NCBI GenBank assembly: GCA_016283945.1
Contig: JAEENW010000075.1
Span: forward strand, 1 to 19,860
From: Bacillota bacterium
Lineage (GTDB): Bacteria > Bacillota > Clostridia > Peptostreptococcales > Anaerovoracaceae
Direction of reading: 5' to 3'
DNA: 19,860 bases
In this document: in pieces, positions 6,659-15,254 of the stretch
Numbering within the stretch: position 1 is the first letter of the stretch
How the letters are laid out: the number at the start of each line of letters is the position of its first letter
Made by a program: the position numbers and the translations under genes
Notes under the pieces: generated by a model
What the model saw: only the letters and a program-made list of their open reading frames with translations
Told to the model about the DNA's origin: nothing
The model's database searches: none

Positions 6659-7384
6659 ATGATGTTCAGACGAAAGAGAGAAAGGCGGGCGAGAAAGCGC
6701 GTCGCCGTGTACGGCGCCTGCCCGGGAAGCGGAGCCGCCTTCGTGTCCCTGGCGCTCGCGTGGGGCATGACGCTCGAAGGCGCGGGCGGAGGGGAGGTCT
6801 CTCTCATAGAGCTCGGCCCCGGCAAGCTCTACGCGGCGCTGGACCTGGACGCCCGCTTCGGGGCGGGAGGCTTCAGGGCATATGAGGATGAGCTCACGGA
6901 GATGAAGGGAGTGGGGGACGTAGACAACCGGCTCTACGGGATCCGCCTGCTCGCCAGGAGGAGAAACGGCAGGGAGCTCGGAGAGGCTGAGCTGATGCGG
7001 GCGGCGCACAGCGTCCCGGGGGAGAGCTGCGTGCTCTGCTGCTCGGGGCTTCCGGAGGAGCTCGGCTTTCAGGTGCTGGCTGCCGCGGAGCGCCGGGTGC
7101 TCGTGGTGGATCCGCTCCCATCCAAGCTCGCCTCGTGCTTTTCCGCCATAGGGCGCTTCAGACTTGACTTTCCGGACGGCATCATCGCTGTCAACCGCAT
7201 GAACCCCGGAGTGTACAGGGGAGAGCTCAGGGAGCTGCTCGGGACCGCGGACTGGTCGGAGATCCCCGCGCTGCCGGCCGAGCTCATATACAGGGCGGAA
7301 TACTCGGCGAGCCCGGTCTTCGAGCTTAAGAAGGCCGCCCCCATACTTAAGCAGCCGGTTTTGGAGCTGCTCGGTCGGCTCTGA
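6659..7384 (+). CDS. MinD/ParA-like protein with degenerate P-loop, 241 aa, function unknown
   Basis: I do not recognise a named gene. After a very basic start (FRRKRERRARKR, residues 3-14) the order of segments matches the deviant-Walker ATPase fold. VAVYGACPGSGAAFVSLALA sits where the P-loop belongs; VSLIELGPGKLYAALD resembles the second strand (usually a DLDPQGN-like motif); ERRVLVVDPLPSKLASC resembles the VVxxPEPSSL segment; GIIAVNRMNPGVYRGELRELLG resembles the NR/switch region; and IPALPAELIYRAEYSASPVFE resembles the C-terminal IPxxxxVxxAxxxGxPV of MinD. The P-loop lacks both the signature lysine and the catalytic GKT/S: GSGAAF replaces it, so ATP binding is doubtful. ATG 6659 and ATG 6662 are adjacent; AAGGGGGG about 6 bases upstream serves either. 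The gene is alone between two hairpins. The fold is inferred from motif order only; pilus-type TadZ/CpaE relatives are another possibility. Confidence 0.7.
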   Translation: MMFRRKRERRARKRVAVYGACPGSGAAFVSLALAWGMTLEGAGGGEVSLIELGPGKLYAALDLDARFGAGGFRAYEDELTEMKGVGDVDNRLYGIRLLARRRNGRELGEAELMRAAHSVPGESCVLCCSGLPEELGFQVLAAAERRVLVVDPLPSKLASCFSAIGRFRLDFPDGIIAVNRMNPGVYRGELRELLGTADWSEIPALPAELIYRAEYSASPVFELKKAAPILKQPVLELLGRL

Positions 7385-7404
7385 GCGCGCGTATATCGAA
7401 TGTG

Positions 7405-7446
7405 CGGAGGCGTGTCTTCATTTTTGGAGATACGCCCCCGATTTTT
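7405..7446 (+). terminator. Intrinsic terminator after the MinD-like gene
   Basis: GGCGTGTCTTC (7409-7419) pairs with GGAGATACGCC (7426-7436), an 11-bp stem with two G-T wobbles and a loop of ATTTTT. CGG (7405-7407) and CCG (7438-7440) extend it past one mismatch. ATTTTT (7441-7446) follows directly. It ends immediately before the nifJ promoter and insulates it. Confidence 0.8.
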
Positions 7447-7447
7447 A

Positions 7448-7476
7448 TTGATAACTCCTCTTCTATGAGATATAAT
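7448..7476 (+). promoter_or_regulatory. Near-consensus promoter of nifJ
   Basis: TTGATA (7448-7453) and TATAAT (7471-7476) are separated by 17 bases, so only one position departs from the sigma-A consensus. The start of transcription would be near 7483, giving a leader of about 54 bases. The leader contains AGCAA-TGCAT-TTGCT (7493-7507), a short inverted repeat that could be an operator; I do not recognise it. Confidence 0.8.
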
Positions 7477-7536
7477 TTTCAAGGCTAAAAATAGCAATGC
7501 ATTTGCTTGGTTATGTATTTTTAAGGAGAGAAAGAC

Positions 7537-10500
7537 ATGGCAAAGAAATTCAAAACCATGGATGGCAACACCGCTGCGGCGTATGTGTCCTACGCATTCA
7601 CCGACGTTGCTGCTATCTTCCCCATCACCCCGTCTTCTCCCATGGCTGAGACCGTCGACGAGATGTCAGCCAGAGGAGAGAAGAACATCTTCGGCCAGCA
7701 GGTAAGGGTCGTCGAGATGCAGTCTGAGGGCGGCGCCGCGGGCGCTGTTCACGGATCCCTCGCTTCCGGCGCTCTGACCACCACCTACACCGCTTCTCAG
7801 GGTCTGCTCCTGATGATCCCGAACATGTACAAGATCGCCGGCGAGCTCCTTCCGGGCGTGTTCCACGTTTCCGCCAGAACCCTTGCCGCTCACGCTCTGA
7901 ACATCTTCGGCGACCACAGCGACGTCATGGCCTGCCGTCAGACCGGCTTTGCCATGCTGTGCTCCTCCTCCGTTCAGGAGGCCATGGACCTCGGCGGCGT
8001 AGCCCACCTTTCCGCCATCAAGGGCAAGGTTCCCTTCATCCACTTCTTCGACGGATTCAGGACCTCTCACGAAGTCCAGAAGATCGAGCAGATCGACTAC
8101 TCCGTATTCAAGAAGCTCATCGACATGAAGGCTGTCGAGGAGTTCAGGGCTCACGCTCTCAACTCCGAGCACCCCGTCATCCGCGGAACCGCTCAGAACC
8201 CCGACATCTTCTTCCAGGCCAAGGAAGCTTCCCAGAAGTACTACAATGAGCTCCCCGCCATCGTAGCCGACTACATGGAGAAGATCAGCGCCGAAATCGG
8301 CAGAGAGTATCACCTCTTCGATTACGTCGGAGCTCCCGACGCCGAGAACATCATCATCGCCATGGGCTCCGTCTGCGAGACTATCGAAGAAGTCATCGAG
8401 AAGCAGAACGCCGCCGGCGAGAAGTACGGACTCATCAAGGTCAGGCTCTACAGACCGTGGGCTCCCGAGTATCTCAAGGCCGTCATGCCCAAGACCGTAA
8501 AGAAGATCGCCGTCCTCGACAGGACCAAGGAGCCCGGCTCCCAGGGCGATCCGCTCTATCTCGACATCAAGGCCATGTTCTACGGCGAGAAGAACGCTCC
8601 CGAGGTATTCGCGGGCAGATACGGACTCGGCTCCAAGGACACCACCCCCGGCATGATCGTCGCGGTATACAACAACCTCAAGCAGGCTGAGCCCAAGGAT
8701 CACTTCACCCTCGGCATCTACGACGACGTTTACGGCAGCTCCCTCGAGACCGTCGACATCGCCACCGAGCCGGAAGGCACCGTCCGCTGCAAGTTCTGGG
8801 GTCTCGGCTCCGACGGAACCGTAGGCGCCAACAAGCAGGCCATCAAGATCATCGGCGACGAGACCGATCTCTACGCTCAGGGCTACTTCAGCTATGACTC
8901 CAAGAAGTCCGGCGGAATCACCGTTTCCCACCTGAGATTCGGAAAGAACAAGATCAAGTCCACCTACCTGATCACCGAGGCCGACTACGTAGCCTGCCAC
9001 AACCAGGCCTACGTCCACAGCTACAACGTGCTCGACGGACTCAAGAAGGGCGGAAACTTCCTCCTCAACACCGGCTGGACCGATGAAGAGCTGGACAAGG
9101 AGCTCCCCGCCTACATGAAGAGATATATCGCCAACAACGATATCCAGTTCTACACCATCGACGCCGTCAAGATCGCCAGAGAGATCGGACTCGGCGGCAG
9201 GATCAACATGATCTGCCAGACCGCGTTCTTCAAGCTGGCCGACGTCATCCCCATGGACGACGCCATCAAGTATCTGAAGGATTCCATCGTCAAGTCCTAC
9301 GGCAAGAAGGGCCAGGACGTAGTCGAGATGAACTGGAAGGCCGTTGACGCCGGCACCGACGCCCTGCACAAGGTAGCCGTTCCCGAGTCCTGGAAGACCG
9401 CCGAGGACGCTCCCGCTGCCGAAGGCAAGAAGGAAGTTCCCGAGTTCATCGAGAAGGTAGTCATCCCCATGAACCGTCAGGAAGGCGACAAGCTGCCCGT
9501 CAGCACCTTCGTCGGCATCGAGGACGGCACCTTCCCCAGCGGCACCGCCGCCTATGAGAAGCGCGGAGTAGCCACCATGGTCCCGCACTGGGATGTCACC
9601 AAGTGCATCCAGTGCAACCAGTGCTCCTTCGTCTGCCCGCACAGCGCCATCAGACCCTACCTGCTCGACGAGGCTGAGAAGGCCGCCGCTCCCGCGGGAT
9701 TCGAGACCAAGCCGGCCACCGGCAAGGAGCTCGCCGGCCTTCAGTACAGGATGCAGGTATCCGTGCTCGACTGCCTCGGCTGCGGAAACTGCGCCGACAT
9801 CTGCCCGGCCAAGGAGAAGGCTCTCACCATGGTCCCGCTCGAAGGCGAGCTCTGCCAGGCCGAGAACTGGGATTACGCGGTAGAGAAGGTGGAGCAGAAG
9901 GACCTCATGCCCAGGACCAGCGTCAAGGGCAGCCAGTTCGCAGCTCCCTACTTCGAGTTCTCCGGCGCCTGCGCAGGCTGCGGAGAGACTCCGTACATCA
10001 AGGTAGTCACCCAGCTCTACGGAGACAGGATGATGATCGCCAACGCGACCGGATGCTCCTCCATCTGGGGCGCCTCCGCTCCGTCGATGCCTTACACCGT
10101 CGACAAGAAGGGCCACGGCCCCGCGTGGTGCAACTCCCTCTTCGAGGACAACGCTGAGTTCGGTCTCGGAATGGCCACCGGCGTACGCCACATGAGAGAG
10201 AGGATCAAGACCCTCGCCGAGACTCTCGCCGAGGATATGCCCGAAGCCAAGGCCTGGCTCGAGGGATTCGAGGACGGCGCCAACACCAGGAAGCTCTCCG
10301 AGGCGTTCGAGGAGGCCCTGAAGGCCGCCAAGTTCGAAGGCGAGAAGGCTGAGGCCGCCGCTGAGATCCTCGAGAAGAAGGATTACCTGGTCAAGAAGTC
10401 CATCTGGTGCCTCGGCGGCGACGGATGGTCCTACGATATCGGTTACGGCGGAGTCGACCACGTGCTCGCCTCCGGCGAGGACATCAACGTCCTGGTATTC

Positions 10501-11043
10501 GATACCGAGGTCTACTCCAACACCGGCGGACAGGCCTCCAAGGCCACCCCGGCTGCCGCTATCGCCAAGTTCGCGGCTTCCGGAAAGAAGACCAAGAAGA
10601 AGGATCTGGGAATGATGGAGGCCAGCTACGGCTACGTCTACGTCGCTCAGTGCGCTATGGGTGCCGACAAGAACCAGTTCATGAAGGCCATCCAGGAAGC
10701 TGAGAGCTATCCCGGTCCGTCCCTCATCATCTGCTACGCTCCCTGCATCAACCACGGCCTCAGGACCGGCATGGGCAAGAGCCAGCAGAACGAGAAGGAC
10801 GCCGTCGATTGCGGTTACTGGCATCTCTACAGGTTCAACCCGCAGCTGAAGGCTGAGGGCAAGAACCCGTTCAGCCTCGACTCCAAGGAGCCGACCGCCA
10901 GCTTCAGGAACTTCATCATGGGCCAGGTCAGGTACACCTCCCTGCTCAAGGCCTTCCCGGACAAGGCCGAGGCTCTGTTCGAAAAGACCGAGCAGGACGC
11001 CAAGGACCGCTACGAAGGCTACAAGAAGATGGCCGGAAAGTAG
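7537..11043 (+). CDS. nifJ: Pyruvate:ferredoxin (flavodoxin) oxidoreductase, 1168 aa
   Basis: This single-chain enzyme oxidises pyruvate with CoA to acetyl-CoA and CO2 and passes electrons to ferredoxin or flavodoxin; it is the central pyruvate enzyme of anaerobes. Domains in order: the N-terminal pyrimidine-binding part (from about residue 5; DGNTAAAYVSYAFTDVAAIF), a transketolase-C-like domain (about 265-400), the gamma domain (about 425-610; FWGLGSDGTVGANK), a two-cluster ferredoxin domain with CIQCNQCSFVCP (Cys 690, 693, 696, 700) and CLGCGNCADICP (746, 749, 752, 756), and the TPP domain with CAGCGET, NATGCSS, GDG (961-963) and NTGG (995-998). The extra Cys for the proximal cluster lie in the CAGCG segment and near CYAPCINHG. 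Length is usual for the short form without the C-terminal extension of Desulfovibrio. AAGGAGA lies 8 bases before the ATG. It is monocistronic, with a strong promoter and terminators on both sides. Codon choice looks highly biased, suggesting high expression. Confidence 0.98.
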   Translation: MAKKFKTMDGNTAAAYVSYAFTDVAAIFPITPSSPMAETVDEMSARGEKNIFGQQVRVVEMQSEGGAAGAVHGSLASGALTTTYTASQGLLLMIPNMYKIAGELLPGVFHVSARTLAAHALNIFGDHSDVMACRQTGFAMLCSSSVQEAMDLGGVAHLSAIKGKVPFIHFFDGFRTSHEVQKIEQIDYSVFKKLIDMKAVEEFRAHALNSEHPVIRGTAQNPDIFFQAKEASQKYYNELPAIVADYMEKISAEIGREYHLFDYVGAPDAENIIIAMGSVCETIEEVIEKQNAAGEKYGLIKVRLYRPWAPEYLKAVMPKTVKKIAVLDRTKEPGSQGDPLYLDIKAMFYGEKNAPEVFAGRYGLGSKDTTPGMIVAVYNNLKQAEPKDHFTLGIYDDVYGSSLETVDIATEPEGTVRCKFWGLGSDGTVGANKQAIKIIGDETDLYAQGYFSYDSKKSGGITVSHLRFGKNKIKSTYLITEADYVACHNQAYVHSYNVLDGLKKGGNFLLNTGWTDEELDKELPAYMKRYIANNDIQFYTIDAVKIAREIGLGGRINMICQTAFFKLADVIPMDDAIKYLKDSIVKSYGKKGQDVVEMNWKAVDAGTDALHKVAVPESWKTAEDAPAAEGKKEVPEFIEKVVIPMNRQEGDKLPVSTFVGIEDGTFPSGTAAYEKRGVATMVPHWDVTKCIQCNQCSFVCPHSAIRPYLLDEAEKAAAPAGFETKPATGKELAGLQYRMQVSVLDCLGCGNCADICPAKEKALTMVPLEGELCQAENWDYAVEKVEQKDLMPRTSVKGSQFAAPYFEFSGACAGCGETPYIKVVTQLYGDRMMIANATGCSSIWGASAPSMPYTVDKKGHGPAWCNSLFEDNAEFGLGMATGVRHMRERIKTLAETLAEDMPEAKAWLEGFEDGANTRKLSEAFEEALKAAKFEGEKAEAAAEILEKKDYLVKKSIWCLGGDGWSYDIGYGGVDHVLASGEDINVLVFDTEVYSNTGGQASKATPAAAIAKFAASGKKTKKKDLGMMEASYGYVYVAQCAMGADKNQFMKAIQEAESYPGPSLIICYAPCINHGLRTGMGKSQQNEKDAVDCGYWHLYRFNPQLKAEGKNPFSLDSKEPTASFRNFIMGQVRYTSLLKAFPDKAEALFEKTEQDAKDRYEGYKKMAGK

Positions 11044-11107
11044 TCTGAAGGACTGCGTTGAAGCAGCCGGGCGGACAGCCTCCGTTCAGCTCTGAAAAGC
11101 CAGAAGG

Positions 11108-11137
11108 GCGCCCCTTCCGAGAGGAGGGGGCGCTTTT
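11108..11137 (+). terminator. Intrinsic terminator after nifJ
   Basis: GCGCCCCTTCC (11108-11118) pairs with GGAGGGGGCGC (11123-11133) through 11 bp with one wobble, closed by the loop GAGA and followed by TTTT (11134-11137). It lies about 65 bases after the nifJ stop. Confidence 0.9.
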
Positions 11138-11181
11138 GCGTCCGTTTAAGGCCTCCGCAGCCGTGAACTTGCAAGAGACAC

Positions 11182-11210
11182 TTGCAAAAATGCCGGCTTC
11201 GTGGTAATAT
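11182..11210 (+). promoter_or_regulatory. Promoter of the CYTH gene, with TTGCAA repeats
   Basis: TTGCAA (11182-11187) and TAATAT (11205-11210) are separated by 17 bases, and TGG directly before the -10 gives an extended -10 (TGn). The octamer ACTTGCAA occurs twice, at 11167-11174 and 11180-11187, 13 bases apart, so the -35 lies inside the second copy; each contains the palindrome TTGCAA. The repeat could be an operator. Confidence 0.6.
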
Positions 11211-11245
11211 TTCGCGCGCATGTATTATCACGCGACGGAGGTCTC

Positions 11246-11869
11246 ATGGAAATAGAGATGAAATACAGCGTTCCCTCGAGGGACGCCGCGGACGATATCT
11301 GGGAGGACTGCTTCGCCTCTCCGCTCGCCGACAGGGGCAGCGCGGAGAAGGTCGTCATGAAGGCGGTATACTTCGACACCCCGGACAGGGTCCTTGCCGC
11401 TCACGACGCGGCAGTCAGGGTCCGCTCCGAGGGCGGGATCAGCTTCGCGACCCTCAAATGGAACGGAAGGTCCGAGGACGGGCTGCACGAAAGGGAGGAG
11501 ATCAACGTCCCCGTCTCGGGCGAGAGCTCGTTCATAAAGCTCGATTCCGACATGTTCTCCGAGAGCCCCGAGGGCAGAGAGCTGATGAGGCTCACCGAGG
11601 GGAAGGAGCTCATAAACCTCCTGGAGACCAGGTTCCTCAGGCGCCGAATGAGGCTGGACTTCGGAGAGAGCGTCATAGAGCTCGCGATCGACACCGGGAG
11701 CATCATCACCGACGCCGGTGAGGCGCCGATACTGGAGCTGGAGCTGGAGCTCTTCGCCGGGGACTCCGGCGATCTCAAGTCGCTCGGGTCCGAACTCGAG
11801 GAGAAATACGGGCTCGCGCCGCTGAACGTATCCAAATTCGGAAGGGGCCTCGCTCTTTTGAGCGCTTGA
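11246..11869 (+). CDS. CYTH-domain protein (triphosphate tunnel enzyme), 207 aa
   Basis: CYTH proteins form an eight-stranded barrel that binds triphosphates with divalent metal; known members are inorganic triphosphatases, thiamine triphosphatases and class IV adenylate cyclases. The diagnostic ExExK motif is right at the start (EIEMK, residues 2-6). It is followed by the alternating charged strands expected of the tunnel: VYFDTPD, AVRVRSEGG, FATLKW, REEINV, LETRFLRRRMR, SVIELAID and ILELELELF, and a conserved C-terminal SKFGRG. GGAGGT ends 3 bases before ATG 11246; an upstream in-frame GTG at 11201 would begin inside the promoter -10 region and is unlikely. It has no CHAD domain, unlike many triphosphatases. 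The final codons overlap the probable -35 element of tig. The family is firm; the actual substrate cannot be read from sequence, though simple triphosphatase activity is the commonest in bacteria. Confidence 0.88.
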   Translation: MEIEMKYSVPSRDAADDIWEDCFASPLADRGSAEKVVMKAVYFDTPDRVLAAHDAAVRVRSEGGISFATLKWNGRSEDGLHEREEINVPVSGESSFIKLDSDMFSESPEGRELMRLTEGKELINLLETRFLRRRMRLDFGESVIELAIDTGSIITDAGEAPILELELELFAGDSGDLKSLGSELEEKYGLAPLNVSKFGRGLALLSA

Positions 11870-11894
11870 AGCTCCGCCCGAACTGTGATAAACT
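11866..11894 (+). promoter_or_regulatory. Probable promoter of tig
   Basis: TTGAAG (11866-11871) overlaps the end of the CYTH gene, and TAAACT (11889-11894) follows after 17 bases. TGA before it gives an extended -10. No terminator separates the CYTH gene from tig, so readthrough is also possible. Confidence 0.5.
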
Positions 11895-11942
11895 AATAGA
11901 CCGTCTGATAAGTATTACTGATATGGAGGATCGATATATATC

Positions 11943-13313
11943 ATGAAAGCCGAACTGCTTAGCAAGAAGGACAACACCGCAGAATTCAGCATGGATTTCA
12001 CCGCTGAAGAGTTCGAGGCCGCTCTCGCCCGCGCGTTCAAGGAGAACAGAGACCGCTACGTGGTCGACGGTTTCCGCAGAGGCAAGGCTCCCCGCAGCAT
12101 CATAGAGAAGAGATTCGGAGAGGGCGTATTCTTCGAGCCCGCTCTCGATATACTCTTCCAGGACGGATACACCGCCGCCCTCGATGAGCTCGGACTCGAG
12201 CCTGTGGACCGTCCGGCCCTCGACTTCAAGGAGGGCACCCAGCTTGCCAAGGGCAGCGGCGTGTTCACCGTTATAAAGGTCGCCGTGGCTCCCGAGGTCG
12301 AAGTCACCAACTACAAGGGCATCGAGGCTGAGCGCCACGTCAAGAAGGTCACCGACGAGGACATCCAGAAGCAGCTGGAGGCCGTTCAGAAGCAGAACGC
12401 CCGCCTCGTTGACACCGACGAGCCCGCCGTCACCGGCGACACCGTCATCCTCGACTACAAGGGCTTCGTAGGCGAAGAGCAGTTCGAGGGCGGCACCGCC
12501 GACAACTACTCCCTCAAGCTCGGCTCCGGCCAGTTCATCCCCGGCTTCGAGGATCAGCTCATCGGCGTCAGAGCCGGCGAGGACAAGGACGTAGTCGTGA
12601 CCTTCCCCGAGAAGTATCACTCCAAGGACCTCGCGGGCAAGGAGGCCGTCTTCAAGTGCACCTTACACGAGGTCAAGAAGGAGGAGCTTCCTGAGATCAA
12701 CGACGATTTCGCCGTAGACGTCAGCGTCCACGACACCCTCGAGGAGTACAAGGCCGACATCCGCAAGATGCTCGAGGAGGCCGCCGAGGGCGCCGCCGAG
12801 TATGACGGAAAGAACAACGTCATGGAGAAGCTCTACGAGACCAACAGCTTCGACGTTCCGCAGATCATGATCGAGGACGAGACCGACAACATCCTCCGCG
12901 AGTACGAGTCCCAGCTCTCCGGCAACGGCATCTCCCTCGAGATGTTCGCGAGCTTCAGCGGCAAGACCGTCGAGCAGCTCAGAGAGGATGTCAAGGGCGA
13001 CGCCGAGAAGAGAGTCAAGACCAGGCTCCTCGCCAAGGCTGTAGCCAAGGCTGAAGGCCTCACCGCCACCGATGAGGACATCGACAAGGAGATCGAGGAC
13101 ATGGCCAAGCAGTACGGCATGACCGTCGATCAGATCAAGCCGATCTTCTCCGGAGACAACGCCCGCGCCATGAAGGAAGACATCGTCATGCGCAAGGCCA
13201 TCGACTTCATGTACGCCAACGCCGTCTTCACCGACATCGAAGAGACCGAGCCCGCAGGCGAGGAGCCTGCTCCCGAGGCCGCTCCCGCCGATGCGGAGAA
13301 GACCGAAGCGTAA
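11943..13313 (+). CDS. tig: Trigger factor, ribosome-associated chaperone and prolyl isomerase, 456 aa
   Basis: Trigger factor docks at the ribosome exit tunnel and shields nascent chains. The N-terminal ribosome-binding domain carries the signature GFRRGKAP (43-50), matching GFRxGKxP, which contacts protein L23. The FKBP-type isomerase domain lies at about residues 160-245 (GDTVILDYKGFV to FKCTLHEVKK), followed by the helical arm domain. The last 20 or so residues are an acidic Glu/Pro/Ala tail of the kind often seen in Clostridia. Length is slightly above the usual 430. GGAGGA is 12 bases before the ATG, a little far but the only site. The gene is followed by a terminator and then clpP-clpX-lon, the conserved neighbourhood of tig in Firmicutes. 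Codon use is strongly biased, in keeping with an abundant protein. Confidence 0.97.
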   Translation: MKAELLSKKDNTAEFSMDFTAEEFEAALARAFKENRDRYVVDGFRRGKAPRSIIEKRFGEGVFFEPALDILFQDGYTAALDELGLEPVDRPALDFKEGTQLAKGSGVFTVIKVAVAPEVEVTNYKGIEAERHVKKVTDEDIQKQLEAVQKQNARLVDTDEPAVTGDTVILDYKGFVGEEQFEGGTADNYSLKLGSGQFIPGFEDQLIGVRAGEDKDVVVTFPEKYHSKDLAGKEAVFKCTLHEVKKEELPEINDDFAVDVSVHDTLEEYKADIRKMLEEAAEGAAEYDGKNNVMEKLYETNSFDVPQIMIEDETDNILREYESQLSGNGISLEMFASFSGKTVEQLREDVKGDAEKRVKTRLLAKAVAKAEGLTATDEDIDKEIEDMAKQYGMTVDQIKPIFSGDNARAMKEDIVMRKAIDFMYANAVFTDIEETEPAGEEPAPEAAPADAEKTEA

Positions 13314-13333
13314 TCTCAAGCGAAAAACTCATT

Positions 13334-13370
13334 TTGGCGGGACTTTTGCGGCCCCGCCAAGATTTTATTT
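13334..13370 (+). terminator. Terminator or attenuator between tig and clpP
   Basis: TTGGCGGG (13334-13341) pairs with CCCGCCAA (13353-13360), an 8-bp GC-rich stem with an 11-base loop, followed by GATTTTATTT. It lies about 20 bases after the tig stop and just before the clpP ribosome binding site. No clear separate clpP promoter is visible, so partial readthrough is likely. Confidence 0.75.
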
Positions 13371-13386
13371 ACAGGAGGCATAGAAT

Positions 13387-13968
13387 ATGAACCTTGTACC
13401 CATCGTAATAGAACACAGCGCGAGAGGCGAGAGATCCTACGACATCTATTCGAGACTGCTCAAGGACAGGATCATCATGCTCTCCGGACCCATAGACGAC
13501 GAGACCGCGTCGCTGGTCACCTCCGAGCTGCTGTTCCTGGAGTCCGAGGATCCCGACAAGGACATCTTCCTCTACATCAACAGCCCGGGCGGAGTCATCA
13601 GCTCCGGCATGGCCATATACGACACGATGCAGTACATCAAGCCCGACGTCTCCACGATCTGCATAGGCATGGCCGCCTCCATGGCCGCCTTCCTGCTCTC
13701 ATCCGGAGCGAAGGGCAAGCGCTTCATACTCCCGAACGCGGAGGTGATGATCCACCAGCCCCTAGGCGGCATGCAGGGCCAGGCGGCGGACATGAAGATC
13801 GCCGCGGAGCACATCATCAAGATCAAACGCAGGATGAACGAGATCCTCGCGGCCAACACGGGCCAGAGCATAGAGAGGATCGAGGCCGACACCGACAGGG
13901 ACAACTACCTCGACGCCTCAGAGGCGCTCGAATACGGCCTCGTCGACAAGATAGTCACTAAGAGGTGA
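13387..13968 (+). CDS. clpP: ATP-dependent Clp protease proteolytic subunit, 193 aa
   Basis: ClpP forms the two-ring tetradecameric serine protease chamber fed by ClpX. The catalytic triad is intact: Ser98 in GMAASMAAFLL, His123 in VMIHQPLGG, and Asp172 in TDRDNYLDA, at the same numbering as in Bacillus subtilis ClpP. YINSPGGVISSG (63-74) is the conserved oxyanion/strand segment. Length is exactly usual. The mature enzyme normally loses a short N-terminal propeptide; here the few residues before the conserved core suggest little or none. AGGAGG lies 8 bases before the ATG. The stop is two bases before the clpX start, so the pair is surely co-transcribed. I saw no CtsR-type heptamer repeats or CIRCE element upstream. 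Confidence 0.98.
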   Translation: MNLVPIVIEHSARGERSYDIYSRLLKDRIIMLSGPIDDETASLVTSELLFLESEDPDKDIFLYINSPGGVISSGMAIYDTMQYIKPDVSTICIGMAASMAAFLLSSGAKGKRFILPNAEVMIHQPLGGMQGQAADMKIAAEHIIKIKRRMNEILAANTGQSIERIEADTDRDNYLDASEALEYGLVDKIVTKR

Positions 13969-13970
13969 TC

Positions 13971-15227
<1,257 letters not shown>

Positions 15228-15254
15228 GGCGCCCCGCATCCCCAAGGAGGCAAA

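Noticed and set aside
7666..10824. A 1052-codon open frame on the - strand, fully opposite nifJ
   Set aside because: Its product is a low-complexity Leu/Val/Gly/Asp/Glu string with no domain. It is the mirror of biased codons in nifJ, which has complete catalytic motifs.
11201..11245. Upstream GTG start for the CYTH gene
   Set aside because: It overlaps the -10 region of the likely promoter, and CYTH proteins typically begin at the ExExK strand, which is met by ATG 11246.
13300..13390. Search for CtsR or CIRCE heat-shock operators before clpP
   Set aside because: No direct repeat of the GGTCAAA type and no TTAGCACTC inverted repeat was seen; only the terminator hairpin is present.
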